A stretch of 64,000 bases of DNA, from positions 2,418,001 through 2,482,000 of the forward strand of contig NZ_CP010836.1 in NCBI RefSeq assembly GCF_000935025.1, read 5' to 3'. Of the stretch, positions 10,729-20,691 are shown piece after piece. The stretch's first letter is position 1, and the number at the start of each line of letters is the position of its first letter. The position numbers were made by a program, and so were the translations under genes. The notes under the pieces are model-generated. The model ran no database searches, had not been told where the DNA came from, and saw only the letters and a program-made list of their open reading frames with translations. Source of the DNA: Sphingomonas hengshuiensis. GTDB lineage: Bacteria; Pseudomonadota; Alphaproteobacteria; Sphingomonadales; Sphingomonadaceae.

Positions 10729-13206
10729 ATGTTCTCCCGCAAATTCTACGCAGCATTGATTGCGACTACGGCCCTTTCCGCGCCCGCGCTCGCGCAACAG
10801 GCGACCGAGACTCCCAGTGGAGCACAGTCGCAGCCTAGCAAGGCGGAACCCGAGAAGGAAGTCTTCTCCACCGGCGTCGCCAAGGGCCGCGATCGCCTCG
10901 ACAGCGCGACCTCGACCAGTTCGCTAAAGGGCACCGAGGCACAGAAGCTCGGCCCGGTCGGGCTCGCCGACATCCTGCGCACGATGCCCGGGCTCCGCGT
11001 CGAGAACGGGATCAGCGAGGGCAACAACAACTATACCGTGCGCGGGCTGCCGATCGGATCGGGCGGCTCCAAATATGTGCTGCTCGAAGAGGACGGCTTG
11101 CCCGTTATCGAGTTCAACGACGTGTTCAACATGGCGGGCGATTCGTTCTTCCGCGCCGATTTCAACATCGCCCAGATCGAGACGATCCGCGGCGGCTCGG
11201 CCTCGACCTTCGCGTCGAATTCGCCCGGCGGGCTGATCAACCTGATCTCGAAGACCGGCGAGGTCGAGGGCGGCTCGATCCAGTTCACCACCGGGCTCGA
11301 CTATGACCTGAAGCGCGCCGATTTCGATTACGGCGCCCGGCTCAGCGACACGCTGCGCTTCCATGTCGGCGGATTCTATCGCGTCGGCGAAGGCCCGCGC
11401 AACGCCGGCTTCACCGCGTTCAAGGGCGGCCAGCTCAAGCTGAACGTCACCAAGGAGTTCGCCAACGGCTATATCCGGCTCTACGCCAAGCTGCTCGACG
11501 ATCGCGCCCCCAGCTATGCTGTCTATCCGGTCGCGATCACGGGGTCGAACGACAAGCCGGTGTTCAAGAATATCGGCGGGTTCGACATCCTGAAGGACAC
11601 GATGTTCTCGCCCAACATCAGCACGCTGCTCACGCTCGACGGCAACAACCAGGTCAGGCAATTCCCGGTCAAGAACGGCCAGCACCCAAAGAGCAAGTCG
11701 ATCGGGCTCGAGACGCAGTTCGAAGTCGGCGGTTGGACGATGACCAACCGGATGCGCTACACCAGCACCTCGGGCGAGTTCCTCCGCGCCTTCCCCAGCA
11801 CGGTCGGCCCGATCGCGACGATCGCCGCCTCGCTCGCCGGAGCCGGCGCGACCGCGACCTATGCCAACGGCCCCAATGCGGGCAAGGCCGTGCCCACCGA
11901 TGCGAACGGCAACGGCCTGCTGTCGAACTTCTTCGTCAACACCTACAATCTGCGCAACGGCGACCATTTCGCCGACGATTTCCGCGCCACCCGCGTCTGG
12001 CGGGTCGGCGGCGGCAACCTGACCGTCACCGGCGGTCTCTATATCGCCGCGCAGACGCTGACGGTCGACGCGCTCCAGATCTCGATGGTCACCGATGTCG
12101 TCGGCGACGGGCGTGCCTCGCTCGTCAACCTCACCACCGCCGGCGGAGTCGCGCAGACGCAGGACGGCGTCTATGCCTATAGCCGCAACGGGCCGAAGCT
12201 GCGCCGCGCATACGACGTCGATTACAGCACCGCCGCCCCCTATGGCTCGGTCAATTTCCACATCGGCAAGATCGCGATCGGCGGCAGCCTGCGCTACGAC
12301 ACCGGCCATGCTCGCGGGCGTGCGGTAGGCGCCGATCTCGGCGGCGGTCGCGTCGGCACGATCAGCTACGACATGAACGGCGACGGCAAGATCAGCCTCC
12401 CCGAGACCCGCGTCTCCACACTCCCGCTCGGCCAGGCGGCGCCGGTCGACTATGACTTCGGCTATCTCAGCTATTCGGCGGGCGTGAACTACCGCATCGC
12501 CGAGCCCCTCGCCCTGTTCGCGCGCTACAGCCGCGGCGGGCGCGTCAACGCCGACAAGATCCTGTTCACCAGCGCGATCGACACCACCACCGGCGACCTC
12601 ACCGACGCGCGCCAGGGCTATGACATCGTCCGCCAGCTCGAAGGCGGGCTGAAGTTCCGTAAATCGGGCATCACCTTCAACGCCACTGCCTTCCTCGCCT
12701 ATGCCGACGACCACAACCAGCTCAACGGCACCGCGACTCAGACCTCGCGCAAATACCGCACCTATGGCCTCGAGCTCGAAGCGGGCGCGCGCCGCGGCCC
12801 CTTCAGCCTCACCGCGGGCGCGACCTATACCAAGGCCAAGATCACCCAAGACTTTTTCGATCCCATTCTGACCGGCAAGGAACCGCGCCACCAGCCCGCC
12901 TGGACGCTCCAGGCGACGCCGCAGGTCGACACCAAATATGCCACGGTCGGCGCCAGCATCGTGACGATCACCAGCAGCTATGCGCAGGATCTCAACAAGC
13001 TGAAGATGCCGGGCTTCACGACCGTCGGCGCGTTCGTCGTGCTGCATCCGCTCGATCGGGTCGACCTCGCGCTCACCGCCACCAATGTGCTGAATGCAAA
13101 GGGTTTCCTCGACATCAGCCAGGGCGAGCTGCCCAGCACCGGGCTCGGCTGGGCGCGTTCGGTCCAGGGCCGCACGCTGGCGGCATCGGTACGCTTCAAC
13201 TTCTGA
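10729..13206 (+). CDS. TonB-dependent outer-membrane receptor
   Basis: An 825-residue outer-membrane transporter. The signal peptide is MFSRKFYAALIATTALSAPALAQ minus the first few residues, with cleavage after ALA. A plug domain follows (LADILRTMPGLRVENGI, NNNYTVRGLPIG, IETIRGGSAS, NSPGGLINLISKTG), then a 22-strand type barrel ending in VRFNF with the terminal Phe needed for BAM assembly. EKEVFSTGV near residue 45 is a possible TonB box. The substrate cannot be read from sequence. Its divergence from modA, sharing a 154-bp promoter region, suggests it could import a molybdenum compound (inference). A terminator follows. Confidence 0.93.
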   Translation: MFSRKFYAALIATTALSAPALAQQATETPSGAQSQPSKAEPEKEVFSTGVAKGRDRLDSATSTSSLKGTEAQKLGPVGLADILRTMPGLRVENGISEGNNNYTVRGLPIGSGGSKYVLLEEDGLPVIEFNDVFNMAGDSFFRADFNIAQIETIRGGSASTFASNSPGGLINLISKTGEVEGGSIQFTTGLDYDLKRADFDYGARLSDTLRFHVGGFYRVGEGPRNAGFTAFKGGQLKLNVTKEFANGYIRLYAKLLDDRAPSYAVYPVAITGSNDKPVFKNIGGFDILKDTMFSPNISTLLTLDGNNQVRQFPVKNGQHPKSKSIGLETQFEVGGWTMTNRMRYTSTSGEFLRAFPSTVGPIATIAASLAGAGATATYANGPNAGKAVPTDANGNGLLSNFFVNTYNLRNGDHFADDFRATRVWRVGGGNLTVTGGLYIAAQTLTVDALQISMVTDVVGDGRASLVNLTTAGGVAQTQDGVYAYSRNGPKLRRAYDVDYSTAAPYGSVNFHIGKIAIGGSLRYDTGHARGRAVGADLGGGRVGTISYDMNGDGKISLPETRVSTLPLGQAAPVDYDFGYLSYSAGVNYRIAEPLALFARYSRGGRVNADKILFTSAIDTTTGDLTDARQGYDIVRQLEGGLKFRKSGITFNATAFLAYADDHNQLNGTATQTSRKYRTYGLELEAGARRGPFSLTAGATYTKAKITQDFFDPILTGKEPRHQPAWTLQATPQVDTKYATVGASIVTITSSYAQDLNKLKMPGFTTVGAFVVLHPLDRVDLALTATNVLNAKGFLDISQGELPSTGLGWARSVQGRTLAASVRFNF

Positions 13207-13226
13207 TCCCCTGTGCCTCCCCTTTC

Positions 13227-13259
13227 GCCCGGTCGCGCCCCCGCGCGGCCGGGCTTTTT
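13227..13259 (+). terminator. Rho-independent terminator of the TonB-dependent receptor
   Basis: A 12-bp stem (GCCCGGTCGCGC with GCGCGGCCGGGC, one G-U pair) and a CCCC loop are followed by five T residues, starting 20 bases after the stop codon. Confidence 0.92.
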
Positions 13260-13335
13260 CATGCTCGCGGCGCTCAAACCGGAACCGAAACTTTTCGCTG
13301 TCCTACACGAACCGATTTGGTTATGTAACCGACTC

Positions 13336-14340
13336 ATGACGAACCGCAGCCCCAATCCGATCGTGCCGGATTTCACGCCGGTGCCCCGCAAATACCGCTT
13401 CGACGGCTGGACCGTCGAGCGACAGCGCGCCTTCATCGCCGCGCTCGCCGCCACCGGATCGGTCACCGCCGCCGCGCGCCGCGTGGGCATGGCGAAGGAG
13501 GGCGCGTACCAGATGCGCCTGCAACCGGAGGCCGCGAGCTTCCGCGCTGCATGGGAGGCCGCGCTCGACGCCGGCGTCCGCGCGCTGTCCGACATCGCCG
13601 TCGAGCGCGCGATGGAGGGCGTGCCCGTCCCCGTCTTCTACAAGGGCGAGCAATGCGGCGAGCGGCGCTGGTATAATGACCGGCTGCTGATGTTCGTGCT
13701 GCGCCATCACGACCCCGAACGCTATGGCCCGCCCGCCGCGCTGCCCCGCGGCACCCGCCATGCCGAGACGATCGCACGCGAGGCGGCGAAGAACTGCCCC
13801 GTCTGCCGCCAGCGCCGCGAGGACGAGGCCAAGGCGGAGGCGCTGCGCAACGATCCCGCCGCAGAGCCCTCCGCCGCCGACAAGGCGATCCTCAAGTCGA
13901 TGATGGACAATTACGCCGCCAAGGTTCGCAACGAACGCCATCTGCGCCTTAGCGGCCAGATCGTCGCCGCCGACTTCACCGTGCGCCAGCTCACCCATAT
14001 CGAGCTGATCCTCGTCGAAGGCGGGATGAGCGCCGCGCTCATGGACCTGTGGACGACGCGCCCCGGACCCCACGGCCCCGAGCAGCGCTTCGCCTGTTCG
14101 ATCGGCAAGATACTGGACGACGCGCGCCGCAAGGCCTGGGCCGACGCCGGCGAACCGCCCCGCCCCCCGCTCCCCCAATATGAACGCGCCCCCGGCACGG
14201 GCCTATGGGGCGGCGCCGACCACAATGAACGCGACAAGGCCCAACGCGCCGCCGAAACGCGCATGGCCGAGGCGCAGGCGGAATGGGAAGCGGCGGCGCG
14301 GCCGGACAGCTGGGCGGAGTGGAAAGCGCGGAAGGGGTGA
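13336..14340 (+). CDS. Uncharacterised protein with an N-terminal helix-turn-helix
   Basis: A 334-residue protein without a secure family. Residues about 22-50 (FIAALAATGSVTAAARRVGM) look like the homeodomain-like HTH of phage terminase small subunits. A C-x-x-C pair in NCPVCRQRREDEAKAEA sits near residue 155. The C-terminal third is rich in Ala, Glu and Arg (NERDKAQRAAETRMAEAQ) and probably a coiled helix. ATG 13336 is used because upstream in-frame codons run through the terminator of the preceding gene. GGTTATGTAACC, an interrupted palindrome, lies just before the start. DNA binding is a fair inference from the HTH; there is no direct sign of a prophage here. Confidence 0.75.
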   Translation: MTNRSPNPIVPDFTPVPRKYRFDGWTVERQRAFIAALAATGSVTAAARRVGMAKEGAYQMRLQPEAASFRAAWEAALDAGVRALSDIAVERAMEGVPVPVFYKGEQCGERRWYNDRLLMFVLRHHDPERYGPPAALPRGTRHAETIAREAAKNCPVCRQRREDEAKAEALRNDPAAEPSAADKAILKSMMDNYAAKVRNERHLRLSGQIVAADFTVRQLTHIELILVEGGMSAALMDLWTTRPGPHGPEQRFACSIGKILDDARRKAWADAGEPPRPPLPQYERAPGTGLWGGADHNERDKAQRAAETRMAEAQAEWEAAARPDSWAEWKARKG

Positions 14341-14485
14341 GGGAGAGGTCTGACAAATCCAACGGAAGTAGCTGGGCCGATAGCGGCACGGACCAGCAGC
14401 TTCCGGATGGGTCCGGCGGGCGCGGCCACTAAGGCGGCGGCACGCACCAGAAGACAGGGCCGCAGCCGAGCGCTATGCGCGCAGC

Positions 14486-15040
14486 ATGGCCCGGCTGCTC
14501 CTGTTCAACAAACCCTTCGGCGTCCTGTCGCAATTCACCGACCGCGGATCGCCAACGCTTCGGTCGACCCTGTCGGACTTCATTGCGGTGAAGGGCGTCT
14601 ATCCCGCCGGCAGGCTCGATCGGGACAGCGAGGGCCTGTTGCTGCTCTGCGACGACGGGCGGCTGCAGGCGCGGATTGCCGATCCGCGCTTCAAGATGCC
14701 CAAGACCTATCTCGTGCAGGTCGAAGGCGATCCGCAGGAGGCCGACCTGGAGCCCCTGCGGCAGGGCGTCCGGCTCAACGACGGCATGACCCTGCCGGCC
14801 GAGGTCGCCCGGATCGACCCGCCTGACCTGTGGCTGCGCGATCCGCCGATCCGTGCACGCAAGTCCATCCCCGACAGCTGGCTGAAGATCACCATCCGCG
14901 AAGGGCGCAACCGGCAGGTGCGCCGGATGACGGCAGCGGTCGGGTTGCCCACGCTGCGGCTGGTCCGCTGGTCGATCGGCGACTGGTCCGTCGCCGGGAT
15001 CGCACCGGGGGCGTTCGCGGAGGTGTCTGGTCTGGGCTAG
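14486..15040 (+). CDS. rluE: 23S rRNA pseudouridine synthase, RluE/RsuA family
   Basis: A 184-residue single-domain pseudouridine synthase. It starts with [14 protein letters not shown] and has the catalytic motif [13 protein letters not shown] (residues about 42-54), where the first Asp after GRL attacks the uridine. [23 protein letters not shown] is the RsuA/RluB/E/F-type C-terminal motif. It lacks the N-terminal S4 domain of RsuA and RluB, which together with the length points to RluE (in E. coli, modification at 23S position 2457). The target base is inferred from the family. It stands alone between accessory genes. Confidence 0.88.
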   Translation: MARLLLFNKPFGVLSQFTDRGSPTLRSTLSDFIAVKGVYPAGRLDRDSEGLLLLCDDGRLQARIADPRFKMPKTYLVQVEGDPQEADLEPLRQGVRLNDGMTLPAEVARIDPPDLWLRDPPIRARKSIPDSWLKITIREGRNRQVRRMTAAVGLPTLRLVRWSIGDWSVAGIAPGAFAEVSGLG

Positions 15041-15139
15041 GTGGTGAGCGCCGCAACGCCCGCTGTTGGCAACGCGCCTGGATGTCCGAGTTGGTGGAAA
15101 GCTGCCGTTGCGTGTTAAACACCGCCGTGGGGGTGACCA

Positions 15140-15472
15140 ATGCATATTTCTGAGAACAATGGCACGTTCACTGCGCAGCATGTGACCGGTCCGACAAACA
15201 ACATGCTTCGTTTGAAAATTGGTCGCGGCGAATCGCAAAGTTTCGACGTTTCAGTTCTCCCGCCAATCGGCGCATGCCGTCATGACGACGGTTTGACGGT
15301 GCAAGAGATTGCTTTGGCAATCGAGGCGGGTCTTGCAGATGCGAATGCCGCTCTAAATGCCGACTACATCGTGAAGGCCGCCGCTATTGTCGAGAATGAC
15401 ACTCGGCAACACGGCATCTACGAATATCTGACCCGAAAAATCATCGAAACGGCAGCAGCACGAGCGGAGTAA
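15140..15472 (+). CDS. Small orphan protein of unknown function
   Basis: A 110-residue frame starting at ATG 15140, with no family I recognise. There is no signal peptide or membrane segment. The middle (LTVQEIALAIEAGLADANAAL) and the end (YEYLTRKIIETAAARAE) are predicted helical. Base composition is clearly less GC-rich than its neighbours (AT-ending codons such as ATT, TCT, AAT and TTT are common), suggesting acquired DNA. No strong ribosome-binding site is visible (GGGGGTGACCA precedes the ATG). It borders the repeat and IS island, so it may be cargo or a remnant. It could also be non-expressed. Confidence 0.5.
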   Translation: MHISENNGTFTAQHVTGPTNNMLRLKIGRGESQSFDVSVLPPIGACRHDDGLTVQEIALAIEAGLADANAALNADYIVKAAAIVENDTRQHGIYEYLTRKIIETAAARAE

Positions 15473-15493
15473 TGTCCGCTTCTGGGCGCGAGC

Positions 15494-15590
15494 TGTCCTT
15501 GCGCGATCCTCACCCGCCAGGGGGGGGTGGCAGGCGCAGCCTGACGGTGGGGGAGGAAGCACAGCGCTGCGTTCGTGCGTCCTCCCCCTT
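15494..15590. repeat. Dispersed GC-rich repeat, copy A (truncated)
   Basis: This stretch starts TGTCCTTGCGCGATCCTC, continues with ACCCGCCAGGGGG and GTGGCAGGCGCAGCCTGACG, then GGGGGAGGAAGCAC. It matches the repeat that flanks and is split by the ISAs1 and IS5 elements at 18178-20798. The copy stops abruptly at CCTCCCCCTT near 15590; the complete copy continues into an inverted half there. The break is a likely left boundary of the first IS110 element. A shorter relative (CCTCCCCCTGGCGGGTGAGG) lies at about 49726-49745. Confidence 0.75.
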
Positions 15591-15789
15591 GTATCTGGAC
15601 GAGCACGGCTCGTTTCTGCTGGAAGCGACTGAGCGCCGGTGTGGGTGGCCACCCACACCGGCGTGGCGGCGATGTCGCCCGTTCCCCCTCAGGTGCTCAC
15701 CCGCGTCGGAGCCAGGGATCATCGCCGTTGTCACGCACGACCGAACAGTCGGTTGATTCTCAATCGCACAGACAAGGCAGGTTACCGTG
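15591..15789 (+). other. Non-coding leader of the first IS110-family gene, with a 30-bp perfect palindrome
   Basis: No convincing gene is present. Bases 15634-15663 form a perfect 30-bp palindrome without a loop (half-site CGCCGGTGTGGGTGG). The segment lies between the end of repeat copy A and the transposase start, the position where IS110-group elements encode their guide (bridge) RNA. TATCTGG at 15592-15598 is repeated inverted as CCAGATA at 16724-16730, just after the transposase stop; these could be subterminal repeats or chance. Element ends were not resolved. Confidence 0.4.
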
Positions 15790-16719
15790 ATGCGCAACCT
15801 TTGTGGAGTGGATGTTTCCAAAGCCTGGCTCGATAGCTGGGCCGCCGGACGATATCAGCGTTTCGCCAACACGGCAGAAGGCGTCGCGCAACTGCTCGCC
15901 TTCTGCCGCGAACACAGTGTCGAACTGGTCGTGATGGAGGCGTCGGGAGGTGTTGAGCAAGCGGCCTTCCTGGCGCTGTGGAAGCAGGGTCAGCCCTGCG
16001 CCATCGCCAACCCCAGGGCCGTTCGCAGCTTCGCCGACGCCATGGGTAATCTGGAGAAGACAGATCGCATCGATGCCGAGATGATCGCCGGTTATGCCGA
16101 TGCCAGACAGCTGGTCGCCACGCCTCCGCCGTCTGAGGATCAGCGCCGGCTGACGGCACTTACGGCCAGATTGCGCCAGGTTACCGCCGATCTCTCGGTC
16201 CAGAAGCAGCGGCTGCACAGCACCAGTGAGCCCACCGCATTGGCGAGCCTGAAGGAGGCGATTGCCTTTTTCAACCGCCAGACCAAGGCGCTTGCGGCCG
16301 AGATCGCGGCGCTGATCACCGCCGATCCGCTCTGGGCCGAACTCGACAAGACCATTCGTTCGATCAAGGGCCTTGCCGACAGAACCGTTGCCGTCCTGCT
16401 CGCCGACCTGCCGGAACTCGGCACCCTCTCGAACAAGGCAATCGCCAAGCTCGCGGGCCTTGCTCCCCTCGCCAACGACAGCGGACAGCGCAATGGCCGG
16501 CGCCGCGTTCGGGGCGGAAGGCCTTCCGTCCGATCGATCCTCTACCTCGTCGCCGACGTCGCCAGAAAATACGACGACGATCTCGCCAGCTTCCGCGACC
16601 GGCTGCTCGCACAGGGCAAGGCGAAGATGGTCGTCCGCATCGCTCTCGCACGAAAATTACTCGTCAGGCTCAACGCAAAAGCCCGCGATGCACGCGAGCA
16701 AATGGCCCATGCCCTTTGA
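15790..16719 (+). CDS. IS110-family transposase 1
   Basis: A 309-residue DEDD recombinase. The N-terminal RuvC-like domain shows the acidic residues in CGVDVSKAWLD, VVMEASGG and TDRIDAEMIA. A coiled linker (about residues 120-180) follows. The C-terminal transposase_20 domain has IKGLADRTVAVLLADLPELG, a helix-hairpin-helix, and RPSVRSILYLV with the conserved Ser. IS110-family enzymes cut and paste DNA directed by an element-encoded non-coding RNA. ATG 15790 follows AGGCAGG; GTG 15787 is also possible. The gene looks intact. Such elements lack ordinary terminal inverted repeats and none were found. Confidence 0.92.
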   Translation: MRNLCGVDVSKAWLDSWAAGRYQRFANTAEGVAQLLAFCREHSVELVVMEASGGVEQAAFLALWKQGQPCAIANPRAVRSFADAMGNLEKTDRIDAEMIAGYADARQLVATPPPSEDQRRLTALTARLRQVTADLSVQKQRLHSTSEPTALASLKEAIAFFNRQTKALAAEIAALITADPLWAELDKTIRSIKGLADRTVAVLLADLPELGTLSNKAIAKLAGLAPLANDSGQRNGRRRVRGGRPSVRSILYLVADVARKYDDDLASFRDRLLAQGKAKMVVRIALARKLLVRLNAKARDAREQMAHAL

Positions 16720-17993
<1,274 letters not shown>

Positions 17994-18007
17994 CGCCAAA
18001 GACAGTC

Positions 18008-18086
18008 GCTGAACTTGGTTCAGCATCCAACCCTCAGCCCGCTACGCCGTTGCTTGTGGATACATGGATGCTGAACCAAGTTCAGC
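18008..18086. repeat. 22-bp paired inverted repeat (REP-like)
   Basis: Arms 18008-18029 and 18065-18086 are exact reverse complements over 22 bases. Each arm is itself a hairpin (GCTGAA-CTTGG-TTCAGC). This is a second palindromic family, different in sequence from those at 4463 and 21115. It lies 15 bases after the second IS110 gene. Confidence 0.85.
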
Positions 18087-18177
18087 ATGACGGCGGTAAT
18101 AGGGGTGCATACGCATCCAAATGCGATTGCCCTGCCCTTGCGGGGGAGGATTAGAACGACCGCGTTTGGGCGGACGT

Positions 18178-18206
18178 TGTCCTTGCGCGATCCTCCCCCG
18201 CCAGGG
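18178..18206. repeat. Dispersed repeat copy B, left fragment
   Basis: TGTCCTTGCGCGATCCTC followed by CCCCGCCAGGG matches copy A at 15494. The last ten bases (CCCGCCAGGG, 18197-18206) are the left target duplication of the ISAs1 element. The repeat resumes after that element at 19403 and again after the IS5 element at 20692. Confidence 0.85.
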
Positions 18207-19402
18207 CAGGGCTATTGCACATGAGTGATGAGGCGCAGGAGTTCTTGATCGTTCCATCGGGCCATGAGTCGTTTGTGGTTGAGGGTGATTTTTTGTGGTT
18301 CGGCGCGCAGCACATTGAGGGCGAGGCGGCGAAGAATGGCAAGAATGGCAGGGCCGTTTTGCTTTCGGTTTCGGGCCATATCCTCTGCGAGGAGGACGTC
18401 GAGTTGCCAATGGAGCTGGTTTTCGATGGACCAATGGCGGCGGACTGTTTTGAGCAGTTCCTCGGCGGGCATTTTGCGCGACAGCGCATAGCAACGGACC
18501 TGATGGGTGGTCTTGTCGCCGATGGTGCGCCATCGCTCGACCCGAGCGACCGCGACCAGATCGACGAGCGCGTTCTTGCTCGGCGTCTGGAAGAAGGGGA
18601 TGACAAAGGCACGACGCACCTCGTGTCTGCCATGGGCTTGGTCTTCGGTTTGATGGAAGCGGGTCGACCTGTGCGCCGCTGCAGCATCAAGGGCGGCGTT
18701 GGCCTCGGCCACGAGCTTGGATTGATTGCCCTTGATGGAGATCACATAATCGCCGCCGCCGTCACGGACGGCCTTGGTCATGCGGCGATGACAGTGCAGC
18801 GCATCGGCGGTCACGGTACATCCCTTGAGCGAGAGCAGCTCGAGCGCCGCGATCGCGGCATCGGCTTCGTTGCCCTTGTCCGCCATCGTCTGGGCCAGGC
18901 TCATAAAGGTATCGCACGCAAAGACGCTGACCATCATCGGCGGAATATGGGCGCAGCCCTTTTCGTAAGCGCGCTTCAAGCTCTTGCCGTCGACCGCCAC
19001 CTGGCCGCAGGGCTGATCGAGCCGTGCCTGCTCGCCGAACGCCGCCATGAAGCGCATGAAGGCGGCATTGAATGCATGCGGGTCGAGTGTCCGCAGGACC
19101 CGGCTGAAGGTGTCGTGGCTGGGGACGCCGCGCTCCAGCGGAATGAACTGCCGCAGCAGATCGACCCGCGCCTTGGCAAACAACACCATTTCCGTACAGT
19201 TGCCCGCGCCGCACAGCACCGCAGCGAGCGCGATGAACAAAATCTCGGTCAACGGATACTGCGACGTGAAGTCCCGCGGATCCGGAATCTCCGCAAATAC
19301 CTCCACAAAATCCATCCTGGCCTCCCGCAAAAGGGGAGACCTTCAGAATCATTTTTGCGCAACCACGCAAGAGCCCCGCTTCACTCATGTGCGATTCCCC
19401 TG
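18207..19402 (-). mobile_element. Intact ISAs1-family insertion sequence, 1196 bp
   Basis: The ends are inverted repeats of 22 bases with three mismatches: CAGGGCTATTGCACATGAGT on the left and CAGGGGAATCGCACATGAGT read inward from the right, each followed by GA. They are flanked by a perfect 10-bp direct repeat CCCGCCAGGG (18197-18206 and 19403-19412). One complete transposase gene fills the element. Length, ends and target duplication fit the ISAs1 family. The element is probably still functional. Confidence 0.93.
18212..19315 (-). CDS. ISAs1-family transposase
   Basis: A 367-residue DDE transposase. The start shows the family's DUF4338-like N-terminal part (FAEIPDPR, LTEILFIALAAVLCGA). Catalytic-region motifs are VAVDGKSLKRA (first Asp), VTADALHCHRRM (second Asp) and RRHWSIENQLHWQLDVLLAED (Glu). 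ATG 19315 (MDFVEVF) is the usual family start; an in-frame ATG at 19330 is possible. The stop codon lies inside the left terminal repeat, with the last residues HVQ encoded by it. No frameshift is seen. Confidence 0.93.
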   Translation of the reverse strand: MDFVEVFAEIPDPRDFTSQYPLTEILFIALAAVLCGAGNCTEMVLFAKARVDLLRQFIPLERGVPSHDTFSRVLRTLDPHAFNAAFMRFMAAFGEQARLDQPCGQVAVDGKSLKRAYEKGCAHIPPMMVSVFACDTFMSLAQTMADKGNEADAAIAALELLSLKGCTVTADALHCHRRMTKAVRDGGGDYVISIKGNQSKLVAEANAALDAAAAHRSTRFHQTEDQAHGRHEVRRAFVIPFFQTPSKNALVDLVAVARVERWRTIGDKTTHQVRCYALSRKMPAEELLKTVRRHWSIENQLHWQLDVLLAEDMARNRKQNGPAILAILRRLALNVLRAEPQKITLNHKRLMARWNDQELLRLITHVQ

Positions 19403-19418
19403 CCCGCCAGGGGGAGGT

Positions 19419-20691
19419 GGGCACCTCCATTTACCTCTCGCCAAATTGGCGCAGTGATGATTCACTGTCGGCGGTCAGCGGGAGCGGACGATGCGGCAGG
19501 CTGGGCTTTTCGGATTATCGGACCACATGAAGCGCCTTTCAGCGGACGGCGATCCGCTGGAGGTGCTGGCGCGGATCGTGGACTTTGAAGCGTTTCGGCC
19601 GACGCTGGTAGCTGCACTGGGCTATTCCGACGGTACCAAGGGTGGTCGTCCGCCCTACGATCCGGTGGTGATGCTGAAGGTGCTGGTGCTGGCGGCGCAG
19701 AACAACGTGGCCGACGGGCGAATGGAATGGCTGATCCGGGATCGGCTGAGCTGGCTGCGCTTCCTGGGCTTCGATCTTGGCGCAGCGACGCCGGATGCGA
19801 ACACGATCCGCATGTTCCGCGAGCGGCTGACTGCGGTCGGCGCGCTCGATACGCTGTTTGCCGATTTCGACCGCCAGTTGAAGGCGCGGGGCTATCTGCC
19901 GATGGGGGGTCAGATTGTCGATGCAACGCTGGTCGCCGCGCCCAAACAACGCAACACCGAGGCCGAGAAGGCCGCGGTGAAGGCGGGCCGGAGCGCTGCC
20001 GAGATCTGGCCGGACGAACCCGCCAGGGCGCGCCAGAAGGATGTCGATGCCCGCTGGACGCTTAAATTCGCCAAGGCGCGGCCGACCGCCGATGGCAAGC
20101 CGCAGCCGGATATCGCAATCCCAAGCTTCGGGTATAAAAGCAGCATCTCGATATGCCGGACCTTCGGCTTCATTCGTAAGGGCCAGGTCACCGATGGCGC
20201 GCGCTACGACGGGCGCATGCTGCGCGACGTGGTGACCAGCGACAACACCGCATCGGATGTCTGGGCCGATACCGCCTATCGCAGCCAGAGCAATGAGCGT
20301 TGGCTGAAGGCCCAGGGCCGCGTCAGCCGCATCCACCGCAGAAAGCCCAAGGGCAGGCCGATGCCCGCCCATGTCCGCCGCGGCAACGCCACCAAGTCGA
20401 AGATCCGGGCCCGCGTCGAGCATGTGTTCGCGCATCAGAAGGCTGTCATGGGCCTGTTCATCCGCACCATCGGCATCGAACGGGCCAAGGCCAAGATCAC
20501 GCTCGCCAACCTGGCCTTCAACATCCACCGCCTGATCTTCCACGAGCGACGCGCCGCCATGGGATAATTGCGTCCGCGCTCTACGGAAGCCGCTGAAAAT
20601 CCCGGCAAACCCAGCGCCAAACCCCAGGGCTACCCAAAGCGCCACCTCGAATCCTCAATACGATCGCATCAACGGGTAAATGGAGGCGCCC
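19419..20691 (+). mobile_element. Intact IS5-family insertion sequence, 1273 bp
   Basis: The terminal inverted repeats are 17 bp with one mismatch: GGGCACCTCCATTTACC on the left and GGGCGCCTCCATTTACC read inward from the right. They are flanked by a 4-bp direct repeat AGGT (19415-19418 and 20692-20695), the length expected for many IS5-family elements. Removing the element joins CCAGGGGG-AGGT to GGCAGGCGCAGCC, exactly the sequence of the uninterrupted repeat family. One intact transposase gene is inside. Confidence 0.92.
19491..20567 (+). CDS. IS5-family transposase
   Basis: A 358-residue DDE transposase of the IS5 group. It starts MRQAGLFGLSDHMKRLSADG with the DUF772 N-terminal domain (PYDPVVMLKVLVLAAQNNV, RDRLSWLRFLGFDL). 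The DDE residues are in QIVDATLVAAPKQR (Asp), VWADTAYRSQSNE (Asp) and RARVEHVFAHQKAVMG (Glu). The length is normal and no frameshift is present. It sits inside element 19419-20691 and reads opposite to the neighbouring ISAs1 gene. Confidence 0.94.
   Translation: MRQAGLFGLSDHMKRLSADGDPLEVLARIVDFEAFRPTLVAALGYSDGTKGGRPPYDPVVMLKVLVLAAQNNVADGRMEWLIRDRLSWLRFLGFDLGAATPDANTIRMFRERLTAVGALDTLFADFDRQLKARGYLPMGGQIVDATLVAAPKQRNTEAEKAAVKAGRSAAEIWPDEPARARQKDVDARWTLKFAKARPTADGKPQPDIAIPSFGYKSSISICRTFGFIRKGQVTDGARYDGRMLRDVVTSDNTASDVWADTAYRSQSNERWLKAQGRVSRIHRRKPKGRPMPAHVRRGNATKSKIRARVEHVFAHQKAVMGLFIRTIGIERAKAKITLANLAFNIHRLIFHERRAAMG

Noticed and set aside
10924..13047. A 707-codon minus-strand frame
   Set aside because: It is antisense to the TonB-dependent receptor, whose plug and barrel motifs are clear.
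18215..19588. A 457-codon plus-strand frame
   Set aside because: It is antisense to the ISAs1 transposase and crosses the element boundary and the target duplication.
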